Assembly: GCA_030642025.1 (NCBI GenBank)
Contig: DAOWOO010000096.1
Location: forward strand, 1-6,052
DNA length: 6,052 nt
Reading direction: 5' to 3'
Source of the DNA: Candidatus Zixiibacteriota bacterium
GTDB lineage: Bacteria; Zixibacteria; MSB-5A5; GN15; PGXB01
Shown piece by piece: positions 1 to 5,828 of the stretch; within the stretch, counting starts at the first letter, position 1; every line of letters starts with the position of its first letter. The notes under the pieces were generated by a model. It did no database searches. It was not told the origin of the DNA and worked only from the letters and a program-made list of their open reading frames with translations. Made by a program: the position numbers and the translations under genes.

Positions 1-935
1 ATCGTGCCGTCAATCAGCCCTTTAATAACCGCTTTTACATCTCGTTGTGTTCTCAGCGGCGGATTGACACGCCGGTTAGTATTAAATTCCTTTCCGATTT
101 CCTCATCGGGGAGCGTGAAATGATGCGGCGTGGCCTCGGCCGTTACCTTAACTCCCTCGGCCTTGGCGGTACGTATCGCCTTGACCGCTCCGGCGGTTGA
201 GACATGGGCGATATGCACCCGTCCGTTCACCGATTCGGCCAGCTTGATATCCCGGAGTACGGCTATTTCTTCGGCTACCGCAGGGGATCCTTTCATCCCG
301 AGTCGGGTGGATTGAAACGATTCATTCATTACGGCCCCGGCGGAAAGAAAATTGTCCTCGGCATGAGTGATTACCGGAATATCAAACATCCTGGCATACT
401 CCAGCGCCCGACGCATAATCTCCGGATTCTGTACATAATAGCCGTCGTCACTAATTGCCACCGCTCCGGCCTTGACCAGATCACCGATCTCGGCCAACTC
501 CTCTCCTTTTTGCATCTTAGTTACGGCGCCGATGACAAACACCCGCGCAATAGCCTCCTCGGCGCGGGACAGGACAAATTTCACGGTTTCCTGGTTGTCA
601 ATTACCGGAAAAGTGTTGGGCATACAACATACCGACGTGAATCCGCCCGCCGCCGCCGCCTCACATCCGGAAACGATTGTTTCCATATCCTCGCGCCCCG
701 GCTCGCGGAGATGGACATGCATGTCAATTAGCCCGGGAACAACCAGTAATCCTGACGCATCAATAACATTTCCGCCGGGTTGTGATGCCATCGGCTTTTT
801 CGACCTTTCCGATTCGGTGGCGATTTTACTTATCCGGCCGTCCTTGATATAAATATCCGCTTCTTTCCCGAAACCAAGGGCGGGATCGATAATCCGTCCG
901 CCAGCGATAATCAAATCATGTGATGTTGCGCTCAT
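1..935 (-). CDS. pyrC: Dihydroorotase, type I (partial, C-terminus outside window)
   Basis: Zinc-dependent amidohydrolase that cyclises N-carbamoyl-L-aspartate to dihydroorotate, the third step of cytosolic UMP synthesis. Translation from the ATG at 935 gives 311 residues without a stop before the window edge. The family is usually about 420-430 residues, so roughly a quarter is missing. Visible motifs: PGLIDMHVHLREPGRED with the metal ligands H73 and H75; MPN at 105-107; the SDDG segment with D164; THAED with H191; MNE at 203-205; HIAHVS with H244; ATPHHF at 268-273; NPPLR at 291-295. Spacing of these ligands matches class I bacterial enzymes. The last visible residues, GLIDGT, lie just before the expected DHAPH segment with the catalytic Asp, which is off the edge. 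The ATG lies 1 nt after the pyrB stop, with AAGAGGG (947-941) 5 nt upstream as ribosome binding site. Nothing suggests inactivation in the visible part. Confidence 0.96.
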   Translation of the reverse strand, partial: MSATSHDLIIAGGRIIDPALGFGKEADIYIKDGRISKIATESERSKKPMASQPGGNVIDASGLLVVPGLIDMHVHLREPGREDMETIVSGCEAAAAGGFTSVCCMPNTFPVIDNQETVKFVLSRAEEAIARVFVIGAVTKMQKGEELAEIGDLVKAGAVAISDDGYYVQNPEIMRRALEYARMFDIPVITHAEDNFLSAGAVMNESFQSTRLGMKGSPAVAEEIAVLRDIKLAESVNGRVHIAHVSTAGAVKAIRTAKAEGVKVTAEATPHHFTLPDEEIGKEFNTNRRVNPPLRTQRDVKAVIKGLIDGT

Positions 936-936
936 C

Positions 937-1869
937 TCAACCCTCTTGTTCTTTCTTGCCGGATAGCAGGTATAGCACCGCCATGCGGATCGCCTGCCCA
1001 TTGGTCACCTGTTCAAGAATAACTGATGATTCATGATCGGCCACCTCGGGCGTAATCTCAACACCCCGGTTCATCGGTCCGGGATGCATGATGGTAAAGT
1101 TCTTGTTGAGCCGCTTCAATCTCTCACCGGTCATACCAAACAGATTGGTGTACTCCCTTTGCGAGGGAAGCAGCCCGGCCTGCTGGCGCTCCAGTTGGAT
1201 ACGCATGATATTGACCACATCGGCGCCGTCAATGGCCTCATCAAGATTGGTATATACATCGACTCCGAATTTTTCCACTTCGTACGGCAGAAGTGTTGAC
1301 GGGCCACACACGGCCACCGAAGCACCCATCGTCTTCAAACCCCAGATATTGGAGCGTACCACTCGTGAGTGTTTGACATCGCCGATCAGGACCACCCGGA
1401 GTCCGGCAAGTTTGCCGCATTTTTTCCGGATTGAGAAAAGATCAAGAAGTGCCTGGGTCGGATGCTCATGAGAGCCGTCACCGGCATTGATTATATTGGA
1501 CTCAACACAGTGAGTAAGATAGTAAGGCACTCCGGCCGAGGAATGCCTGACCACGACCATGTCGATTTTCATCGCCTCAATATTACGCACGGTGTCTTTC
1601 AGGCTTTCACCTTTTTTTACCGATGAAACCAAGGGTGAGAAACCGATTGTATCGGCTGATAGTCGCTTTTCCGCCAGTTCAAACGAAATACGGGTTCTGG
1701 TTGACGACTCATAAAAAAGATTAAGCACGGTGACCCCGCGAAGGGTGGGAACTTTTTTTATCGGCCGGTCAATAATCTCACGAAATGACTCGGCGGTATC
1801 GAGTATCAGGTTGATTTCGTCGGCAGTTACATTTTCCAAGCCTAATAGATGTCGGGAGTGAAGCTTCAT
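937..1869 (-). CDS. pyrB: Aspartate carbamoyltransferase catalytic subunit
   Basis: Transfers the carbamoyl group from carbamoyl phosphate to L-aspartate, the committed step of pyrimidine synthesis; the family works as a catalytic trimer in the cytosol. The 310-residue length is normal. The N-terminal carbamoyl-phosphate domain shows SSTRTR at 55-60, SSVKKGES at 82-89 with the active-site loop Ser/Lys, RHSSAG at 108-113 and HEHPTQALLD at 134-143. The aspartate domain shows an RIQLERQ segment (equivalent to the RxQxER motif) and HPGPMNRG at 262-269. STRTR and the KGES loop indicate aspartate rather than ornithine carbamoyltransferase. The ATG overlaps the pyrR stop (ATGA, 1869-1866). A strong GGAGG (1882-1878) sits 8 nt upstream inside pyrR, so translation is probably coupled. 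No pyrI regulatory-subunit gene follows; pyrC does, so feedback control most likely rests on PyrR. Confidence 0.98.
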   Translation of the reverse strand: MKLHSRHLLGLENVTADEINLILDTAESFREIIDRPIKKVPTLRGVTVLNLFYESSTRTRISFELAEKRLSADTIGFSPLVSSVKKGESLKDTVRNIEAMKIDMVVVRHSSAGVPYYLTHCVESNIINAGDGSHEHPTQALLDLFSIRKKCGKLAGLRVVLIGDVKHSRVVRSNIWGLKTMGASVAVCGPSTLLPYEVEKFGVDVYTNLDEAIDGADVVNIMRIQLERQQAGLLPSQREYTNLFGMTGERLKRLNKNFTIMHPGPMNRGVEITPEVADHESSVILEQVTNGQAIRMAVLYLLSGKKEQEG

Positions 1870-2450
1870 TCTTTCTTCCTCCCCTTGTTTTCCGTTTCCG
1901 CTTTAAGCGCCGCCTTTTCGGCCACTACCACTTCCCGGTCATCGCGTTCACCCAGCCGCACCAAGACCCGGTCATCTTTTGAGGTGGGAATATTTTTGCC
2001 TACATAATCGGGTCTTATCGGGAGTTCCCGATGTCCCCTGTCGATTAGTACCGCCAACTGGATAGAACGGGCGCGCCCGAAATCAACAATAGCGTCAAGC
2101 GCCGCCCGGATAGTCCGGCCCGTGAAAAGAACATCATCCACCAGTATTACATTGCGGTCAACAACATTAAAAAGTATCTCTGTCCGCTGGATAATCGGCT
2201 GATCGAGCTTGCCGTGAACATCATCGCGATAAAGGTTGATATCCAGAAGTCCAACCGGAATATCGACACCTTCAATTTCTTTAATCTTACCGGCAATCCG
2301 CTTGGCCAGGTCGGCCCCCCTGGTCAGGATTCCGATTATGACCAGCGTGTCGGCACCGTCGTTCTTCTCAAGAATTTCATGAGAAATCCTTGTGATAGCA
2401 CGCTCAATCCCCTTTTTATCAAGCAGGGTTTCCTCGGCAACTTTACCCAA
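1866..2450 (-). CDS. pyrR: PyrR: pyr operon RNA-binding regulator / uracil phosphoribosyltransferase
   Basis: In characterised bacteria PyrR binds pyr mRNA leaders when charged with UMP or UTP and shuts down the operon; it often also makes UMP from uracil and PRPP. The sequence is a PRTase fold: ALTRI-like AITRISHEI near the N-terminus, IGILTRGADLAKR, a DINLYRDD segment, the PRPP loop VILVDDVLFTGRT (residues 106-118 counted from the upstream ATG), then RGHRELPIR and GKNIPTS, all typical of PyrR. The C-terminus carries an extra Lys/Glu-rich tail of about 15-20 residues compared with the roughly 180-residue Bacillus protein. I place the start at TTG 2450 (194 aa): a perfect AGGAGG lies at 2460-2455, 4 nt before it. 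The in-frame ATG at 2465 (199 aa) has no upstream Shine-Dalgarno and would put AGGAGG inside the gene. Family identity is secure; the start is probable. Confidence 0.95.
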   Translation of the reverse strand: MGKVAEETLLDKKGIERAITRISHEILEKNDGADTLVIIGILTRGADLAKRIAGKIKEIEGVDIPVGLLDINLYRDDVHGKLDQPIIQRTEILFNVVDRNVILVDDVLFTGRTIRAALDAIVDFGRARSIQLAVLIDRGHRELPIRPDYVGKNIPTSKDDRVLVRLGERDDREVVVAEKAALKAETENKGRKKE

Positions 2451-2556
2451 AACGCCTCCTGTCATGTGAACAAATCATACAATTAGATATATCGTGATAG
2501 AAATAATTCAAGGTGCGGGTTTTTATTTTCGGATGTAATATATATTGGGCCGTCAT
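2443..2556 (-). CDS. Putative 37-residue leader peptide (uORF) upstream of pyrR
   Basis: Short open frame within the pyr leader, too small for routine gene calling. ATG 2556 (with an adjacent ATG at 2559) is preceded by AAAGGAG at 2567-2561, 4 nt from the second ATG, the same spacing as the pyrR site. The peptide starts MTAQYILHPK, ends SHDRRRFG and stops at TAA 2445-2443. The stop lies a few bases past the probable pyrR TTG (2450), in another frame, and the ORF includes the pyrR Shine-Dalgarno. This is the geometry of a translationally coupled leader peptide. I recognise no homologue; the peptide has no signal sequence or membrane segment, and its sequence may be irrelevant with only the act of translation mattering. 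A 37-codon frame can occur by chance, so the case rests on the ribosome binding site and the overlap with pyrR. Confidence 0.45.
   Translation of the reverse strand: MTAQYILHPKIKTRTLNYFYHDISNCMICSHDRRRFG
2455..2460 (-). promoter_or_regulatory. Shine-Dalgarno AGGAGG for pyrR, decides a TTG start
   Basis: A full AGGAGG lies 4 nt upstream of TTG at 2450-2448 and downstream of the longer frame's ATG at 2465. It is read as two consecutive AGG codons in the leader ORF, so ribosomes translating that ORF pass over it before ending next to the pyrR start. Confidence 0.65.
2482..2511 (-). promoter_or_regulatory. Possible second, weaker pyr promoter (P2)
   Basis: TTGAAT (2511-2506) and TCTAAT (2487-2482) with 18 bp between them match the consensus at 4/6 and 5/6. 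A transcript would begin near 2475, about 25 nt before the TTG start, and would lack both the PyrR-like element and the leader ORF start. The region is AT-rich, so a chance match is quite possible. Confidence 0.3.
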
Positions 2557-2562
2557 CATACT

Positions 2563-2596
2563 CCTTTAGCCGTCTCTCCGGGCGACCTTAAAAGGT
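2563..2596 (-). promoter_or_regulatory. Candidate PyrR RNA-binding loop at the 5' end of the pyr transcript
   Basis: Read as RNA, this stretch runs ACCUUUUAAGG (2596-2586), UCGCC, CGGAGAGACGGC (2580-2569), U, AAAGG (2567-2563). From memory, known PyrR sites have CCUUUAA, then CC-GAGAG, then GGCU and a downstream AAGG, so both content and order match well. CCUUU (2595-2591) can pair with AAAGG (2567-2563), with inner GCC/GGC pairing (2583-2581 with 2571-2569) presenting the GAGAG segment. It starts within a few bases of the predicted transcription start and heads an operon encoding PyrR itself. The match is by recall, not by covariance-model search. Confidence 0.5.
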
Positions 2597-2605
2597 TCAA
2601 TGTCG

Positions 2606-2633
2606 ATTATACTGATTTTTTCATGTGTGTCAA
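2606..2633 (-). promoter_or_regulatory. Strong sigma70-type promoter of the pyr operon (P1)
   Basis: TTGACA (2633-2628) and TATAAT (2611-2606) are separated by 16 bp, a perfect match at both hexamers. Transcription should start near 2599-2597, giving a leader of about 150 nt before pyrR. It lies about 70 bp past the ABC gene stop, in non-coding sequence, pointing at pyrR-pyrB-pyrC. Confidence 0.82.
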
Positions 2634-2634
2634 G

Positions 2635-2663
2635 GGAGAACTGAAAGGTTTTATGAATTCTCC
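2635..2663. repeat. 6-bp inverted repeat abutting the pyr promoter
   Basis: GGAGAA (2635-2640) and TTCTCC (2658-2663) are perfect inverted arms separated by 17 bp, the proximal arm ending one base from the -35 hexamer. It could be an operator or part of a weak 3' hairpin for the ABC transcript; there is no T-run, so it is not an intrinsic terminator. Short arms make chance occurrence likely. Confidence 0.2.
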
Positions 2664-2704
2664 GGGATATTTTACCATCGGTCAGGATGTATTTGTAATT
2701 AAGA

Positions 2705-4276
2705 TCATCTTCCCAAATGTTCGGCCAGGGCAGTCTCAGAAAAGAATCTTATATTCTCAAATTCTTTAGTCTGGTAGGAAATTATCTCCGGGGTGGAAAG
2801 ATAATCGAAATAGTCTTCGGTTGCAAAAAACCCGGTCTTGTCCTTTTTAATTATTATGCGGCCCTGATCCAGCGCAATGATCGAGTCGGCAAGACTGAAA
2901 ACCACGTCTCCGTAATGGGACACTATCACCACCCCGATGCCGTGGTGATGGAGTTTGTCAACCATAATGCTAAACTGCTCAATCCCCATCCGGTCAAGCG
3001 CGCAGGTGGGCTCGTCAAAGAAAACAAACTTGGGCCGAAGCGACAAAATGGTGCCGAAGGCCAGTCTTCGTTTTTCACCGCCCGAGAGTGTAAAGGGGTC
3101 CCGATTGGCAAACTGTTCTTTAGAAAAACCTACCAGCCGGTAGCATTCATCAACCAGAGAATCTATATCGTTCACGCCGACATTTTCCGCCCCGAACCTT
3201 AACTCCTTATCGACCGTATCAAGGAAGAACTGCCGTTCCGCCTGCTGGAAACAGACAGCCAGATCTCCGGGTTCGGGAGAAAACCCGCGGCAGATAATCT
3301 TTCCCTTCTCAGGTTTGAGTAGCCCCGCCAATAGCTGGATTAAAGTGGTCTTGCCGCTTCCTGACGGCCCGACAATGGCATAGATTCCGCCATTATCAAG
3401 CGACAGATTAATCCCCTCGAAAATAGGATTTTCTTTATCGTAGGCAAAATGAACCGAATCAAGGATGATTTCCTTTTTTCCGGCGGCATGATTGCTTTTG
3501 TCGTCAGACAACAGTTTTTTTCTGGGGAAACCGACCCTGGTTTTAATCCGGTATTCAAGGGGAACATCCACGCCGGTTTTCAGGCATAATTCAGTTTGCG
3601 AATAAACCGATTCAGGAGAACCGTCAAGCAGTATCCGGCCGTTTTCAAGAAGAATAACACGGTCGAATTGTTCGGCGATACAGGCATATTGGGTAATGCG
3701 GAGGACGGTGATATCGCGGTTCTCCTCAAACAAACACCGCATGGCTTCATCGAGAAGTCTGCGGCCGGATTCATCGAGGTATGACCCCGGCTCATCGAAA
3801 ATCAGAATATCCGGTTCGACAACCATCACTGCCGCCAGGGCAAGCTTTTGCTTTTCGCCGCCGGAAAGCTCAGAGGTAAGCCGGTTTTGAAAACCTGAAA
3901 GTCCAAACTGGAAAATAACCTTCTGCACTCTTACCCTTAGCTCAGATTGCGGGACATTCATGTTTTCCAGCGAAAAAGCTGTCTCACGTTCAACGGTGGT
4001 GGATATCAACTGGTTATCCGGATTTTGAAATATCAGGCCGACCTTCCGCTTGAGAAGCTTGCTTTCATTTTCATCGGACGGGTCCAGCCCGTCCACGACC
4101 ACCCGCCCTTCAGTTGCCTTCAAAATGCCGTTTACAAGTAAAGCCAGGGTCGTTTTGCCGGAGCCGTTATTACCGATAATGGCCAGGCGTTCCCCCTTTT
4201 CAACCGAGAACGACAAATCTTCAAGCGCGGCCGTGCCGTCCGGGTAGCGGTATGTCACATTTTCAAACCGTATCAT
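2705..4276 (-). CDS. Fused two-domain ECF/CbiO-type ABC transporter ATPase
   Basis: A 523-residue cytoplasmic protein containing two complete ABC ATPase domains, like fused EcfA-EcfA' energisers of vitamin or metal-ion ECF transporters. Domain 1 (about 1-235): Walker A GNNGSGKT at 35-42, Q-loop FQNPDNQ at 83-89 (typical of CbiO/EcfA), signature LSGGE at 137-141, Walker B with D161-E162. Its switch position reads ITQY, Gln 196 in place of the usual His. Domain 2 (about 268-490): Walker A GPSGSGKT at 303-310, an FQQAERQFF Q-loop, LSGGE at 397-401, DEPTCALD with D421-E422, and a normal switch His 454 in VSHYGD. A linker of about 30 polar residues joins them, and a roughly 40-residue tail follows. 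It has no membrane segments, and no EcfT or S-component gene is in the window, so the substrate is unknown. The MIRFENVTYRYP start is canonical for the family, though no clear Shine-Dalgarno precedes ATG 4276. Separated from gcvPB by a terminator. Confidence 0.9.
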   Translation of the reverse strand: MIRFENVTYRYPDGTAALEDLSFSVEKGERLAIIGNNGSGKTTLALLVNGILKATEGRVVVDGLDPSDENESKLLKRKVGLIFQNPDNQLISTTVERETAFSLENMNVPQSELRVRVQKVIFQFGLSGFQNRLTSELSGGEKQKLALAAVMVVEPDILIFDEPGSYLDESGRRLLDEAMRCLFEENRDITVLRITQYACIAEQFDRVILLENGRILLDGSPESVYSQTELCLKTGVDVPLEYRIKTRVGFPRKKLLSDDKSNHAAGKKEIILDSVHFAYDKENPIFEGINLSLDNGGIYAIVGPSGSGKTTLIQLLAGLLKPEKGKIICRGFSPEPGDLAVCFQQAERQFFLDTVDKELRFGAENVGVNDIDSLVDECYRLVGFSKEQFANRDPFTLSGGEKRRLAFGTILSLRPKFVFFDEPTCALDRMGIEQFSIMVDKLHHHGIGVVIVSHYGDVVFSLADSIIALDQGRIIIKKDKTGFFATEDYFDYLSTPEIISYQTKEFENIRFFSETALAEHLGR

Positions 4277-4292
4277 TGTTCAGGAAGAAAGC

Positions 4293-4327
4293 AAAAAAAA
4301 CGCCGATGGTCAACCGCGACCATCGGC
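4293..4327 (-). terminator. Rho-independent terminator after gcvPB
   Basis: On the minus strand GCCGATGGTC (4327-4318), loop GCGGTT, then the perfect complement GACCATCGGC (4311-4302), one G, and eight T (4300-4293). The 10-bp GC-rich stem and T-tail lie 24 nt after the gcvPB stop and end 17 nt before the ABC start codon. It should close the gcvPB transcript. Confidence 0.93.
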
Positions 4328-4351
4328 TGGTATCATTCCGAACGATAATCT

Positions 4352-5809
4352 CTATCCGGTAAAGCAGATATCCTGTTCGCGAGCGGCTTTGACCTCATCA
4401 AGCCGCCGCACCGGGGTATTGTACGGCGCCTGCTGAAGTTTTTCGGGATCAGTATCGGCTTCTTTTGAAATATCAATAAGCGTCTCGGCGAATTTCTCCA
4501 GAGTCCGACGGCTCTCGGTTTCAGTCGGCTCTATCATAAACGCTTCCGGCACAATAAGCGGAAAATAGACTGTCGGGGCATGAAATCCAAAGTCAAGAAG
4601 CCGCTTGGCGATATCCAGGGCCTTGGCACCTTTTTTCTTTTGGCGATTGCAGGAAAGAACAAATTCATGCTGGCAAATCTGTTTGTACGGCATGTCGAAT
4701 TCATCGTGTAAAAGCGCCTGAAGGTAATTGGCGTTTATAATGGCATTTTCGGAGACTTCCCGAAGCCCAACCCCACCGAGAGTTCTTATATAGGCGTAAG
4801 CGCGCACCATATTGGCAAAATTGCCGTAAAACGAGTGCATCCGGCCGATTGATTTGGGACGATCATAATCAAGGAAACAGCCGTTACCGTCCCCCGGGAC
4901 ACGAGAAACAACCGGTACCGGCAGGTATTGTTCGAGTTTCTTTACCACACCAACCGCCCCGGCGCCCGGACCGCCGCCGCCATGCGGGGTTGAGAGGGTC
5001 TTATGTAAATTGAAATGGAGAATATCAAACCCGATTTTGCCCGGCTGGATAATTCCCATCTGCGCATTGAGATTGGCGCCGTCCATGTAAACAAGTGCTC
5101 CGGCACCATGCACAATCTCGGCAATCTTTTCGATATTGGATTCGAACAGGCCCAGCGTATTCGGATTGGTCAGCATCAGTGCGGCAGTATCCTCATCAAT
5201 GGCCGCTTCTATCGTCTCGGGCGAAATGATACCATCTTCATTAGATTTAATCTGCACCGTCTCATACCCGGCCAGCCGCGCCGAAGCAGGGTTGGTACCG
5301 TGCGCCGAATCGGGAGTCAGAATATATTTTCTGACATTGCCCCGGTCGCGATGATAGGCGCGGGTAATTAAAAGACCCGTTAATTCTCCCTGCGCCCCGG
5401 CTACCGGCTGAAGGGAAATCCGATCCAAGCCGGATATTTCCTTGAAGTACTCGCCCAGTTCATACATTAATTCCAGTGATCCCGTCATCGTCCTAAGCGG
5501 TGCCAGCGGATGCTGCCCGGTAAAGCCGGGCAGGGCGGCCGCCTTTTCGTTCAGCTTGGGATTGTATTTCATGGTGCATGAACCAAGCGGATAGAATCCC
5601 TTATCGATATGATGGTTTTTCACCGACAGCCCGATATAATGCCGCATCAATTCGCCCTCGGTTATCTCGGGCAGGGCTGTATCATCACTCCGGCGGTGTT
5701 TTTCAGGGATTAATTCCAGGAGCTTGTCTTCAGGTGTCGCTGTATCGGGCAACGGGCATCCGATTACGCCCGGCGACGATTTCTCATAGATCAATGTCGG
5801 TTCATTCAT
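4352..5809 (-). CDS. gcvPB: Glycine dehydrogenase (decarboxylating) subunit 2, P-protein beta chain
   Basis: PLP-bearing subunit of the two-subunit glycine decarboxylase. With GcvPA it decarboxylates glycine and passes the aminomethyl group to the lipoyl arm of GcvH in the glycine cleavage system. The 485-residue length fits the B subunit (about 480-490) rather than the roughly 950-residue fused form. Motifs: FYPLGSCTMKYNPK at 72-85, GAQGE at 138-142, DSAHGTNPASA at 167-177 with the ring-stacking His, TNPNTLGLFE at 214-223, MDGANLNAQ at 242-250 with D243 for the pyridine nitrogen, and HFNLHKTLSTPHGGGGPG with K270 as the Schiff-base lysine, followed by the Gly-rich stretch. All key residues are present. 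ATG 5809 starts 19 nt after the TPR gene stop with only a weak purine-rich site (AAGTGA), suggesting readthrough or coupled translation. gcvPA, gcvT and gcvH are not in the window; gcvPA, if adjacent, would have to lie beyond the TPR gene. Confidence 0.97.
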   Translation of the reverse strand: MNEPTLIYEKSSPGVIGCPLPDTATPEDKLLELIPEKHRRSDDTALPEITEGELMRHYIGLSVKNHHIDKGFYPLGSCTMKYNPKLNEKAAALPGFTGQHPLAPLRTMTGSLELMYELGEYFKEISGLDRISLQPVAGAQGELTGLLITRAYHRDRGNVRKYILTPDSAHGTNPASARLAGYETVQIKSNEDGIISPETIEAAIDEDTAALMLTNPNTLGLFESNIEKIAEIVHGAGALVYMDGANLNAQMGIIQPGKIGFDILHFNLHKTLSTPHGGGGPGAGAVGVVKKLEQYLPVPVVSRVPGDGNGCFLDYDRPKSIGRMHSFYGNFANMVRAYAYIRTLGGVGLREVSENAIINANYLQALLHDEFDMPYKQICQHEFVLSCNRQKKKGAKALDIAKRLLDFGFHAPTVYFPLIVPEAFMIEPTETESRRTLEKFAETLIDISKEADTDPEKLQQAPYNTPVRRLDEVKAAREQDICFTG

Positions 5810-5828
5810 GATGTCACTTTTTTATAGT

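Noticed and set aside
204..852. Plus-strand open frames of 126-175 codons opposite pyrC.
   Set aside because: They lie antisense to a continuous dihydroorotase frame with all its metal-binding motifs; their translations show no recognisable domain and arise from codon bias of the real gene.
2635..2663. Inverted repeat as the ABC gene's intrinsic terminator.
   Set aside because: Only 6-bp arms with a 17-nt loop and no T-run on the minus strand; kept only as a low-confidence repeat.
2566..2748. A 60-codon open frame on the minus strand, +1 to the end of the ABC gene, running to a TAA just before the uORF ribosome binding site, with protein-like composition (contains NYKYILTDGKI).
   Set aside because: It has no ATG, GTG or TTG start, spans a near-perfect promoter and most of the PyrR-like element, and a frame of this length is not rare by chance. 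It could be a relic or frameshifted extension of the ABC tail, but nothing in the sequence proves it; alignment of homologous ABC C-termini would decide.
2717..3202. A 161-codon plus-strand open frame opposite the ABC gene.
   Set aside because: Antisense shadow of the second ATPase domain, whose motifs are intact on the minus strand; no ribosome binding site or domain seen for the plus-strand frame.
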